A stretch of 7,494 nt of DNA from assembly GCA_013214445.1 (NCBI GenBank), contig JABSPG010000186.1, positions 1 to 7,494 of the forward strand, written 5' to 3'. Source of the DNA: Ekhidna sp. GTDB lineage: Bacteria; Bacteroidota; Bacteroidia; Cytophagales; Cyclobacteriaceae. Of this stretch, positions 1 through 6,107 are shown one piece after another. The notes under the pieces are model-generated. The model was not told the origin of the DNA. It made no database searches and saw only the letters and a list, made by a program, of their open reading frames with translations. Within the stretch, counting starts at the first letter, position 1, and each line of letters starts with the position of its first letter. The position numbers and the translations under genes are program-made.

Positions 1-369
1 AAGCAAGCCGATCATATGGTTTGGATTTTACCTATGTGGTGGTACGGCATGCCTGCATTAATGAAAGGGTTTATCGATCGGATCTTTCTCCCGGGCTTTT
101 TCTTCAAATACCAGAAAGGCAATCCCTTTCCTAAGAAACTTCTGAAAGGGAAAACTGCCCGATTGATCATCACCGCAGACACAGTGAGATGGTATGACCG
201 CTGGTTCATGAGAAGTCCGTTGATCAATCAGTTCAAAAAAGGAACGCTGGAATTTTGTGGGATAAAGCCAGTCAAAGTCACCTATATCGCTCCCATCAAA
301 GATTCATCCGATGCATTCAGAACAAAATGGCTATCGAAAGTGAAAAAGCTAGGAATGATAATCGCATAA
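1..369 (+). CDS. NAD(P)H-dependent oxidoreductase, flavodoxin-like fold (3' part)
   Basis: The frame is open from the first base, so the N-terminal part (flavin phosphate-binding loop) lies outside the window; the visible ATG at 16 is internal. The visible 122 residues carry the hallmark of the Flavodoxin_2 / quinone-reductase family (MdaB, KefF and NQO1 relatives): a W-x-x-P-x-W-W-x-G-x-P-A-L-x-K-G-F-I-D-R block followed by F-x-P-G-F-x-F, which packs around FMN/FAD. The later segment with K-G-K-T-A-R, then V-R-W-Y, and then F-C-G-I-K-P-V-K-V-T is typical of the Bacteroidota branch. Family members are cytoplasmic two-electron NAD(P)H:quinone reductases; the actual substrate here cannot be read. 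The gene ends at TAA 367-369 and is probably read through 381-590 to the terminator at 629-658. Family assignment is firm; exact function is not. Confidence 0.85.
   Translation, partial: KQADHMVWILPMWWYGMPALMKGFIDRIFLPGFFFKYQKGNPFPKKLLKGKTARLIITADTVRWYDRWFMRSPLINQFKKGTLEFCGIKPVKVTYIAPIKDSSDAFRTKWLSKVKKLGMIIA
182..196 (+). repeat. 15-bp direct repeat, copy 1
   Basis: The 15 bases CAGTGAGATGGTATG occur here and again at 571-585. In both places they are read in a frame giving Val-Arg-Trp-Tyr, here inside the oxidoreductase and there at the end of the start-less membrane frame. The match is exact but short, and its meaning is unknown. Confidence 0.5.
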
Positions 370-380
370 AAAACTTCTAA

Positions 381-590
381 ATCAACAGTGCTTATGTAGT
401 CGGCTCAGCAATTATTGTCAATCAAATCAGAAGCCTTAGAAATCAGTTAATTGTTAGTGGAACATTGGTCGTCGCTGGTGTTTTCATCTTCCAACTACTG
501 GATGGTGAAGTTCCTTTCACACTTCAGTTCCTGTTGACTGCATTCATCCTGAAGTTACCCTTGGCCTGGGCAGTGAGATGGTATGGTTAG
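381..590 (+). pseudogene. Start-less reading frame resembling the tail of a small membrane protein
   Basis: A 69-codon frame stays open from just after a TAA at 378-380 to a TAG at 588-590, but it has no ATG, GTG or suitably placed TTG. The translation looks like real protein: a charged stretch N-Q-I-R-S-L-R-N-Q, a hydrophobic helix (L-I-V-S-G-T-L-V-V-A-G-V-F-I-F), a short polar link L-D-G-E-V-P, then a second hydrophobic helix ending L-A-W-A-V-R-W-Y-G. This would be a two-span membrane protein or the C-terminal hairpin of a larger one. No family is recognised. It lies between the oxidoreductase stop and a strong terminator, as a second gene of that operon would. Either the 5' end has been lost, or a rare start (ATC 381 or ATT 411) is used, or it is chance. 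Confidence 0.4.
571..585 (+). repeat. 15-bp direct repeat, copy 2
   Basis: Exact second copy of the 15-mer at 182-196, lying at the very end of the 381-590 open frame, 389 bases from copy 1. Confidence 0.5.
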
Positions 591-628
591 CGGATCATAG
601 ACCACATTATAATGCACTCTTAATTTCT

Positions 629-658
629 AAGGTAGGCACTGGCCTACCTTTTTATTTT
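629..658 (+). terminator. Rho-independent terminator after the oxidoreductase region
   Basis: A perfect 9-bp stem, AAGGTAGGC (629-637) with GCCTACCTT (642-650), closes a four-base ACTG loop and runs straight into a T-rich tract TTTTTATTTT. The T tract lies on the plus side, so it ends rightward transcription from the oxidoreductase and the 381-590 frame. It also separates that unit from the regulator starting at 699. Confidence 0.85.
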
Positions 659-700
659 AAAGATTGTAATAAATTTAAAATCAGTGAATTTATAATCTTT
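659..700 (+). promoter_or_regulatory. AT-rich inverted repeat overlapping the TTG start of the regulator gene
   Basis: AAAGATT (659-665) plus ATAAATT (669-675) on the left are complementary to AATTTATAATCTTT (687-700) on the right, giving 14 pairs with a three-base bulge (GTA, 666-668) and an 11-base loop. The right arm includes the first two bases of the TTG start at 699-701. As RNA it would place the start codon in a weak hairpin; as DNA it could be an operator. No clear TAnnTTTG-type Bacteroidota promoter was found here. The AT-rich context makes chance pairing possible. Confidence 0.35.
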
Positions 701-2483
701 GACCAACCAAAAATCCATAGCAGTTCTTCCCCTTGAGAATCTAAGCTCTGATCCAGAGAATGAATACTTCTCTGATGGAATGACTGAGGAGATTATCAAT
801 GCCCTCACCACCATAAAAGGACTCAAGGTAACAGCCAGAACATCTTCTTTCGCATACAAAAACAAGCGAAAGGACGTACGACATATTGGAAATGAGTTGG
901 GAGTATCCCTTGTCTTAGAAGGAAGTATCAGGAAGTCCGGCGATAAAGTTCGAATCACTACCCAACTCATTCGCACAGACAATGGCTTTCACATTTGGTC
1001 GGAAAACTTTGACCGGAAACTGAATGATATATTTGTTCTCCAAGACGAAATCAGCTTGCTGGTAGCTGACAAAATTCGAGAAAATTATGGCCACTTAGAT
1101 ATAAAAGAACATCTTGTCGAAAGTCCCACCCAAAATGTAGAGGCCTATAATCTATACCTTAAGGGTCGTTACTATCAATTGAAATGGAATGCCAATGATT
1201 TTCATTTGGCAGTCAAGTATTACAATCAAAGTATAGAAGAGGATCGAAATTTTGCACTCCCTTATTTTGGGGCAGGACTCTGTTATGGCATTATGGCTTC
1301 ATGGAAGTTTATGCCCTATCAGGAAGGCATACAGAAGGCAAAGGAATATTTATCTCAGGGTTTAGCATTAAACCAAGAATCCCATTTAAGCCACTTTGCG
1401 AAGGCTACCATAGAGCTTTGGGGGAAATGGAATTTTAAAAGTGGACACATTCATTTAACCAAATCGATTGCTTATAATCCATCTTTTACCGATGCTGAAG
1501 AGGGTTTAGCTGAACTGTACACGGCAATTGGTGACTTTGAAAAGGCGATGCGACATACAAAACGTATTTTGCTTATCAACCCATTTTCTCCTAATCATTT
1601 TTATACAAAGGGGAATATTGAATACTTGTCTGGAAAATACGATTTAGCCATAAATTCCATGCGATCAGCTCTCAAAATAGATCCTGATTTTTCTCTTGCG
1701 ATCGAGGTTATAGCACTTTGTTATATCCTAAAGCAGGATGAGAAAAAACTTGAAGAATATTTAGATCAAAGTATGGTTGAAAATCCCACAGCATGCAGAG
1801 CACTATTCAAACTCATGTATCCAGACTCAACATTTGACTTTGATCTCAGCAACTTTGATCTATCTCTAGTTTCAAGAGAGGAACTTATCCCTTGGCATCT
1901 TTACCTGCAAGTTCATTTAGGCAACATTGGATTGGCTTTTGAAATTCTAGAAGCAAGTATTGCAGAAAAATCTGGACAAATTATAAACTTTCAAAACGAT
2001 CCCTTTTTAAGTCCTTTACGTAGTTCAGATACTTATCAACAACTAATTGCAAAAGTCTTTGATCCTGGTCTTCTACCTGAAGTTATCAATCTAGGAGATA
2101 CAGAGTCTACTTCCAGAAAGCCCCTTATGACTTCTGATGAGTCTGATCTGCTTTTGAAAAATCTGGAACAAAGTATGAAAGTGGAGAAGTTGTATCTAGA
2201 TGCTTCTCTTTCCCTACGAACATTAGCAGAAAAACTAGATACCCATGCCAACAAGCTCTCCTGGTTGGTCAACAAACAGATCTGTCAAAACTTTAGTGAC
2301 TATGTGAATACCTATCGCTTAATGGAATTCCAGAAAAAAGCAGTCATTCCTGAAAATAGTCACTTAACCATACTAGGGCTCGCTTACGAAAGCGGATTTA
2401 ACTCTAAGTCTGTCTTCAACACTTTCTTCAAGAAAAATACTGGGCTGACACCTAAAGAATGGGTAAAGGAGCATAGGAAATAA
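699..2483 (+). CDS. TolB/FlgO-like domain + TPR + AraC-type HTH transcriptional regulator
   Basis: A 594-residue protein with three parts. Residues 5-126 are the TolB-N/FlgO-like module (K-S-I-A-V-L-P-L-E-N, S-D-G-M-T-E-E-I, L-E-G-S-I-R-K, W-S-E-N-F-D-R) that in many bacteria precedes TPRs. Residues 148-362 are degenerate tetratricopeptide repeats with A-x-x-x-Y and D-P-D-F/N-P-F-type turns. Residues 489-594 are an AraC/XylS DNA-binding domain with both helix-turn-helices (about 505-527 and 557-588, including Y-E-S-G-F-N-S-K-S-V-F and G-L-T-P-K-E-W). No signal peptide or membrane helix is seen, so it should be cytoplasmic. The start is TTG at 699: an in-frame TAA at 693-695 rules out extension, and starting later would cut the TolB-like motif. 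A membrane cyclase gene begins one base after the stop, so the two are almost surely cotranscribed. Ligand and target promoters are unknown; the TPR part is the likely protein-contact or sensing region. Confidence 0.88.
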   Translation: MTNQKSIAVLPLENLSSDPENEYFSDGMTEEIINALTTIKGLKVTARTSSFAYKNKRKDVRHIGNELGVSLVLEGSIRKSGDKVRITTQLIRTDNGFHIWSENFDRKLNDIFVLQDEISLLVADKIRENYGHLDIKEHLVESPTQNVEAYNLYLKGRYYQLKWNANDFHLAVKYYNQSIEEDRNFALPYFGAGLCYGIMASWKFMPYQEGIQKAKEYLSQGLALNQESHLSHFAKATIELWGKWNFKSGHIHLTKSIAYNPSFTDAEEGLAELYTAIGDFEKAMRHTKRILLINPFSPNHFYTKGNIEYLSGKYDLAINSMRSALKIDPDFSLAIEVIALCYILKQDEKKLEEYLDQSMVENPTACRALFKLMYPDSTFDFDLSNFDLSLVSREELIPWHLYLQVHLGNIGLAFEILEASIAEKSGQIINFQNDPFLSPLRSSDTYQQLIAKVFDPGLLPEVINLGDTESTSRKPLMTSDESDLLLKNLEQSMKVEKLYLDASLSLRTLAEKLDTHANKLSWLVNKQICQNFSDYVNTYRLMEFQKKAVIPENSHLTILGLAYESGFNSKSVFNTFFKKNTGLTPKEWVKEHRK

Positions 2484-2484
2484 G

Positions 2485-3582
2485 ATGAGCCTGTCAATGT
2501 CTCCAAAAACCAAAAGAAACATTTCCAGAGTACTTCCTTTTGCCCTCATCTGGTGGTTGTACGGTTGGGTTGTGATCATTACAGAAACGGCAGTCACAAG
2601 AAATCAGAATCTAAATCCCGAAACGGATATATCATTTACGATACCTGTTTTAATCTTCGCCAATCTTGCCAATATCATCGTTGGCCTGATCGTCGGATCG
2701 CTTGAAGTGATCTATCTTCAAAAGCGATTTAAGAACAGAACCTTAAAGGCCAAGTTTTTTTACAAATTCTTGATCTACTTATCCTTGTTTTTAGTCGTAA
2801 TCATCGCCTTTTATCCATTAGCATTTTCTTTAGAAACCGGTAGATCTTTTTTCCAGGCTGAAGCTTGGATCAAACTGGGTAAGTTTCTATCAAGTATCTC
2901 CTTTGTATCTACCCTATTTCATCTGTCAGTTTCTCTTATTATATGCTTACTCTATTCGGCAATCAGCGAGAATCTTGGCCATCAAGTACTACTCAACTTC
3001 TTTACCGGAAAGTACCATGCACCTACGGAAGAACAGCGCATATTCATGTTTCTGGATATGAAACAGTCAACCACCATTGCTGAGAAGCTGGGCCACAAGA
3101 AATACTTTGAATTGCTGCAGTCATACTATGAAGTAATGTCAGATCCTATCATCAATACTCACGGGGAGGTATATCAATATATAGGTGATGAGGTAGTGAT
3201 CACTTGGCAATCGGAAAAAGGGCTAAGAAAAAACAACTGCATTGAATGTTTCAGGGAGATTAAAGAAAACCTGAGTAGAAATGCCGACTCTTTCGAAGGA
3301 AAGTATCGTGTAGTCCCAGATTTTAAAGCAGCAATCCACCTCGGGGAGGTAACTACTGGAGAGATTGGTGCACTTAAAAAAGAAGTGATCTACACAGGAG
3401 ACGTACTCAATACAACCGCGCGTGTGCAGCATCTTTGTAACGAAAAACAAGCTGACTTACTCATAACACAAGACCTTGTAAACGGCTTGGAACTCCCAGA
3501 CGAATTGAAGCAAGAATTCATCGGAGAGCTACCACTAAAGGGGAAGACCAAGCCTGTCAAATTGTACAAAATACATCTGTAA
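2485..3582 (+). CDS. Membrane-anchored class III adenylate/guanylate cyclase
   Basis: A 365-residue protein predicted to make cAMP (or cGMP) from the NTP at the inner face of the membrane. The N-terminal half has about four hydrophobic helices (roughly 16-33, 51-77, 92-116, 133-160). A class III cyclase homology domain follows (about 186-365): metal-binding D191 in F-L-D-M-K-Q-S and D235 in Y-I-G-D-E, transition-state N309 and R313 in G-D-V-L-N-T-T-A-R, and the usual end L-K-G-K-T-K-P-V-K-L-Y. D306 fills the second purine-selecting position, but the usual Lys is Gln231, so nucleotide preference is uncertain. The ATG at 2485 is one base after the upstream stop, with AGGAAA at 2475-2480 as a close purine site, suggesting translational coupling to the TPR/AraC regulator. 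The four-helix part may sense membrane or periplasmic cues; no known sensor domain is recognised. Confidence 0.88.
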   Translation: MSLSMSPKTKRNISRVLPFALIWWLYGWVVIITETAVTRNQNLNPETDISFTIPVLIFANLANIIVGLIVGSLEVIYLQKRFKNRTLKAKFFYKFLIYLSLFLVVIIAFYPLAFSLETGRSFFQAEAWIKLGKFLSSISFVSTLFHLSVSLIICLLYSAISENLGHQVLLNFFTGKYHAPTEEQRIFMFLDMKQSTTIAEKLGHKKYFELLQSYYEVMSDPIINTHGEVYQYIGDEVVITWQSEKGLRKNNCIECFREIKENLSRNADSFEGKYRVVPDFKAAIHLGEVTTGEIGALKKEVIYTGDVLNTTARVQHLCNEKQADLLITQDLVNGLELPDELKQEFIGELPLKGKTKPVKLYKIHL

Positions 3583-3602
3583 GGTTTGTTCTTTTACAAA
3601 CC
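3583..3602. terminator. Hairpin between convergent gene ends (weak bidirectional terminator)
   Basis: GGTTTGT (3583-3589) and ACAAACC (3596-3602) form a 7-bp stem with loop TCTTTT. It starts right after the cyclase stop codon and contains the stop codon of the minus-strand hydrolase (3594-3596). A shared terminator is expected in this position, but neither side has a good T tract, so efficiency is doubtful. Confidence 0.4.
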
Positions 3603-4751
3603 CGCAACCTGCATCATTACTTTCACCATCAAAATCACAGCATCCCGTGACACTTCTAACTGGTTCAAGGTACCAGTCAAATAAATATCTAAGTCAGGGC
3701 AGTAATACATGGAAGTTCCATTCAAACCTGAGTGTCCTATCAGGGCCCAATTGGGTAAAGTAGGGTCAAGTTCATTTAAGGAGATCTTTCGCAAACCAAA
3801 GCCATACGCCATTCCCTTCGATTCTTCTGTCCATTGCTGCATGTTATTTAAGGTTTCCAAGGATACTAACTTACCATTCATTAGTGCTTCCTGAAAGGCG
3901 ATCAAATCGCTTCCTGTTGAAACAACTGCTCCTCCTGCCCAGTCTGCACTTAGGCTTCTAAATGTGCTTATCTCGTATTCGCCCGCATACATTTCAGCTA
4001 AGTTGCCTGTGGGTTCTATAGCTTTCGATCTTTGATTTAGATACGTCTGGTTCATCTTGAGCGGGACGAAAATATTTTTAGCTAAAAACTCATGAAACTT
4101 CATTCCGCTGATCTTTTCTATGATCATTCCTAGCAATATATACTCTGTATCTGTGTAAGTATATCCTGTACCTGGCGCAAAAGAAGGTTCAAAGTGAGCT
4201 TTAGCAAAAGCAACCAAGTCTTCTGGTTGCCAGAATCGATGAGGCTCCATCATGATCAAATCAAACATGGTAGGTGAGCCATCTCTTGTTGTATCATCGA
4301 AATAATCCGCCAATCCAGAGGTGTGTTGTAAGAGGTGCGCCACTGTAATAGAATCACTGTAATCTACTCCATTAAGGACGTGTAAGCCATCCATTATATC
4401 AGCAGATAAATATTCTGCAATCGGATCATTAAATTGAATCTTCCCTCGATCTACAAGGATGCCAATAGCCGTAGCTGTAAAGGTCTTACCCACACTGGCT
4501 GTGAAGTAAGGGTTGCTGGTGGTCACCTTACGCCCATCCTTGAAAGATCCTTTTGCAGTACTCCACTCAAAATTTCTGGAAGGTGAGTAAAGGGAAAGAA
4601 AGACGTTCTTCACATTTTCCTTTCTTAACTCCTCTTCTAAAAGGAAATCTATTGTGTATATAACAGTGTTTTGTTTTTCTTGTGCTAAAAGGGAACAAAC
4701 CATTCCAAAACCTAGAAGTGATAATAAAATTGTCTTTTTCATTGCGTTCAT
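3594..4751 (-). CDS. Secreted serine hydrolase, beta-lactamase class C / PBP family
   Basis: About 385 residues of the PF00144 family (AmpC, D-Ala-D-Ala carboxypeptidases, EstB-type esterases), which use an acyl-serine mechanism. Numbering from the ATG at 4751, residues to about 24 form a type I signal peptide (M-K-K, hydrophobic core, L-L-A-Q end), so it is exported. The S-x-x-K catalytic pair is S86-V-G-K89. The Y-x-N element reads Y199-T-D201 and the KTG-equivalent is H340-S-G342. H-T-S-G-L-A-D-Y, a family signature, is also present. The frame can be read from a TTG at 4763, but ATG 4751 (after an A run) or ATG 4742 (giving M-K-K at the start) is more likely. It is convergent with the cyclase gene and divergent from a second family member at 5011. 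The substrate cannot be predicted: peptidase, esterase or beta-lactam binding are all possible, and resistance should not be assumed. Confidence 0.85.
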   Translation of the reverse strand: MNAMKKTILLSLLGFGMVCSLLAQEKQNTVIYTIDFLLEEELRKENVKNVFLSLYSPSRNFEWSTAKGSFKDGRKVTTSNPYFTASVGKTFTATAIGILVDRGKIQFNDPIAEYLSADIMDGLHVLNGVDYSDSITVAHLLQHTSGLADYFDDTTRDGSPTMFDLIMMEPHRFWQPEDLVAFAKAHFEPSFAPGTGYTYTDTEYILLGMIIEKISGMKFHEFLAKNIFVPLKMNQTYLNQRSKAIEPTGNLAEMYAGEYEISTFRSLSADWAGGAVVSTGSDLIAFQEALMNGKLVSLETLNNMQQWTEESKGMAYGFGLRKISLNELDPTLPNWALIGHSGLNGTSMYYCPDLDIYLTGTLNQLEVSRDAVILMVKVMMQVAGL

Positions 4752-4789
4752 TTTTTTGAACAAAACTCCGATTCAGACGGGTTACAATC

Positions 4790-4821
4790 GTTCGAAATCT
4801 CATAGCTTGGAGATTTCGAAC
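4790..4821. repeat. Perfect 12-bp inverted repeat in the divergent intergenic region
   Basis: GTTCGAAATCTC (4790-4801) and GAGATTTCGAAC (4810-4821) are exact reverse complements around an 8-base spacer, ATAGCTTG. The element sits 39-70 bases upstream of the minus-strand hydrolase start and about 190 bases upstream of the lipoprotein gene. There is no T tract directly after either arm and no upstream gene to terminate, so it is more likely a protein-binding site or a leader RNA hairpin than a terminator. Confidence 0.6.
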
Positions 4822-4861
4822 CACTTTCATTAGGAGCGCTTTTTTTATCCAAAAACCTGCC

Positions 4862-4876
4862 TTATAGAAGCTATAA
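4862..4876. repeat. Short inverted repeat TTATAG-AAG-CTATAA
   Basis: A 6-bp perfect inverted repeat with a three-base centre, in the same divergent spacer as the 12-bp palindrome. It could be a small operator half-site pair or chance in AT-rich DNA. It contains TATAAT, but that is not the usual Bacteroidota -7 element. Confidence 0.25.
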
Positions 4877-4962
4877 TGCGGTTACACACGAGCAAGTGAT
4901 GAAAAAAAGTCCTGATTTTCATTAAGCAGTCCCATCATATAATCCGAGACGAATAGCGCAGC

Positions 4963-4993
4963 TCATCATTTCAATTTTGAGTCATCATTCAAT
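4963..4993 (+). repeat. Direct repeat of TCATCATT, 19-base period, before the lipoprotein gene
   Basis: TCATCATT occurs at 4963-4970 and 4982-4989, each followed by CAAT (after one extra T in the first copy). The start-to-start period is 19 bases, close to two helical turns. The pair ends 18 bases before the ATG at 5011 and brackets CAATTTTG (4972-4979), a one-mismatch fit to the Bacteroidota -7 box TAnnTTTG. It might be a direct-repeat regulator site over a promoter; the evidence is weak. Confidence 0.3.
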
Positions 4994-5010
4994 CTTAAAA
5001 CGAAATAACA

Positions 5011-6096
5011 ATGACAACTTTAATTAAGAAAATCACACTGTTAATGACAGTAGCACTTATAGCAGCGATGAGTGCTTGCAGCGATGATGACAGCAATCCA
5101 CAACCCAATCCAACGGAGTATACTTCTGCTGAAGCATACCTAGAAGAAATTGGATTTTCAGGAAGTGTATTGATCCGCCAAGGAGATACTGACTTGGTAA
5201 GGAAAGGATTTGGAATGGCTGACCTAGCCAATGGCACTTCAAATGATCCTTCACTAATTTATCGAATTGGATCGGTAACTAAATCTTTCACTTCAGCAGC
5301 CATAGTCAATCTCAAAAAAGACGGACTGATTGAAAGTTTTGATCAGCCTCTAAGCGATTTTGATGACGAATTTCCACAGGGTGACCAAATCACCATCAGA
5401 CACTTGATGACGCATCATTCAGGAATTCCTGATTACGTAGGGCCCATAGAAGCCTATGTAGAAGAGAATAACTACTTCTTTGATACAGAGGAAATCTTCG
5501 ATATTGTCATGGAATCAATAGTAGAAGATGGATTGATCTTCACACCCGGAGAAGTCTTTTCCTACTCCAACTCCAACTACCTGATTATGGGTATTCTGAT
5601 CGAGGAGCTTACAGGAAAAACCTATCAGGAATACTTACAAGAAAAGGTTTATGCACCACTTAACCTTCTCCATACTGCAAAGGGTCCTGATGCAATTACT
5701 GGAACAGAAAGAGTAAGAGGGTATAGCGATGGCTTGGAGGTTGGAGCCTATCAAATGCAGATTGCTTACAGTGCAGGAGAAATCGAAAGCACCATTGCCG
5801 ACCTGGAAAAATGGGGTGATGCTATGCTAGGAAACTACTACACTGCGGAAGAAAAAGAAGTCGTCTTCGCCGCTCCAACAGGTCAAGATGGTCTCAATGC
5901 ACCAGGCGCAGGTTGGTTTACACTCAATATTGAGGATCAGGTGATCTATCACCATGGGGGTAACATTGATGGGTTTACGAGCTTTTTAGCCCTAATTCCA
6001 GAATCCGATGGGCTAATTATCCTGCTCAGTAATGAGCAAGACAAAGATGAGCAAAGGAACCAGATTTTGGAGACCATCATGAAAAACGAATTCTAA
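5011..6096 (+). CDS. Serine hydrolase lipoprotein, beta-lactamase class C / PBP family, probably surface-exposed
   Basis: A 361-residue PF00144 protein. Residues 1-22 form a lipoprotein signal peptide ending M-S-A-C, with Cys23 as the lipidated residue. The next residues, S-D-D-D-S, fit the lipoprotein export signal that sends Bacteroidota lipoproteins to the outer face of the outer membrane. Catalytic elements are complete: S88-V-T-K91, Y185-S-N187 and H315-G-G317 in H-H-G-G-N-I-D-G-F. The H-H-S-G-I-P-D-Y signature is also present. The length is normal for the family. The ATG at 5011 follows an A-rich leader (GAAATAACA) without a Shine-Dalgarno site. It is divergent from a distant paralogue (3594-4751) and starts a tight run with the SDR gene 11 bases on. 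A D-Ala-D-Ala or D-amino-acid peptidase, or an esterase, is possible; the substrate is not readable. Confidence 0.87.
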   Translation: MTTLIKKITLLMTVALIAAMSACSDDDSNPQPNPTEYTSAEAYLEEIGFSGSVLIRQGDTDLVRKGFGMADLANGTSNDPSLIYRIGSVTKSFTSAAIVNLKKDGLIESFDQPLSDFDDEFPQGDQITIRHLMTHHSGIPDYVGPIEAYVEENNYFFDTEEIFDIVMESIVEDGLIFTPGEVFSYSNSNYLIMGILIEELTGKTYQEYLQEKVYAPLNLLHTAKGPDAITGTERVRGYSDGLEVGAYQMQIAYSAGEIESTIADLEKWGDAMLGNYYTAEEKEVVFAAPTGQDGLNAPGAGWFTLNIEDQVIYHHGGNIDGFTSFLALIPESDGLIILLSNEQDKDEQRNQILETIMKNEF

Positions 6097-6107
6097 TACT
6101 CAACAAA

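Noticed and set aside
644..982. Minus-strand open frame across the start of the regulator
   Set aside because: It is antisense to the strongly supported TolB-like domain and has no recognisable protein features.
4567..4830. Minus-strand open frame overlapping the hydrolase signal-peptide region in another frame
   Set aside because: It covers the well-supported hydrolase 5' end and the palindrome; the product is rich in Arg/Phe/Lys with no domain, typical of a shadow frame.
4871..4943. TATAAT-like boxes at 4872-4877 and 4938-4943 as sigma-70 promoters
   Set aside because: No matching -35 box at proper spacing was seen, and Bacteroidota housekeeping promoters use TAnnTTTG rather than TATAAT.
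3594..6096. Beta-lactam resistance locus
   Set aside because: PF00144 is a broad family dominated by peptidases and esterases; neither protein shows features specific for AmpC, and no AmpR-type regulator is adjacent.
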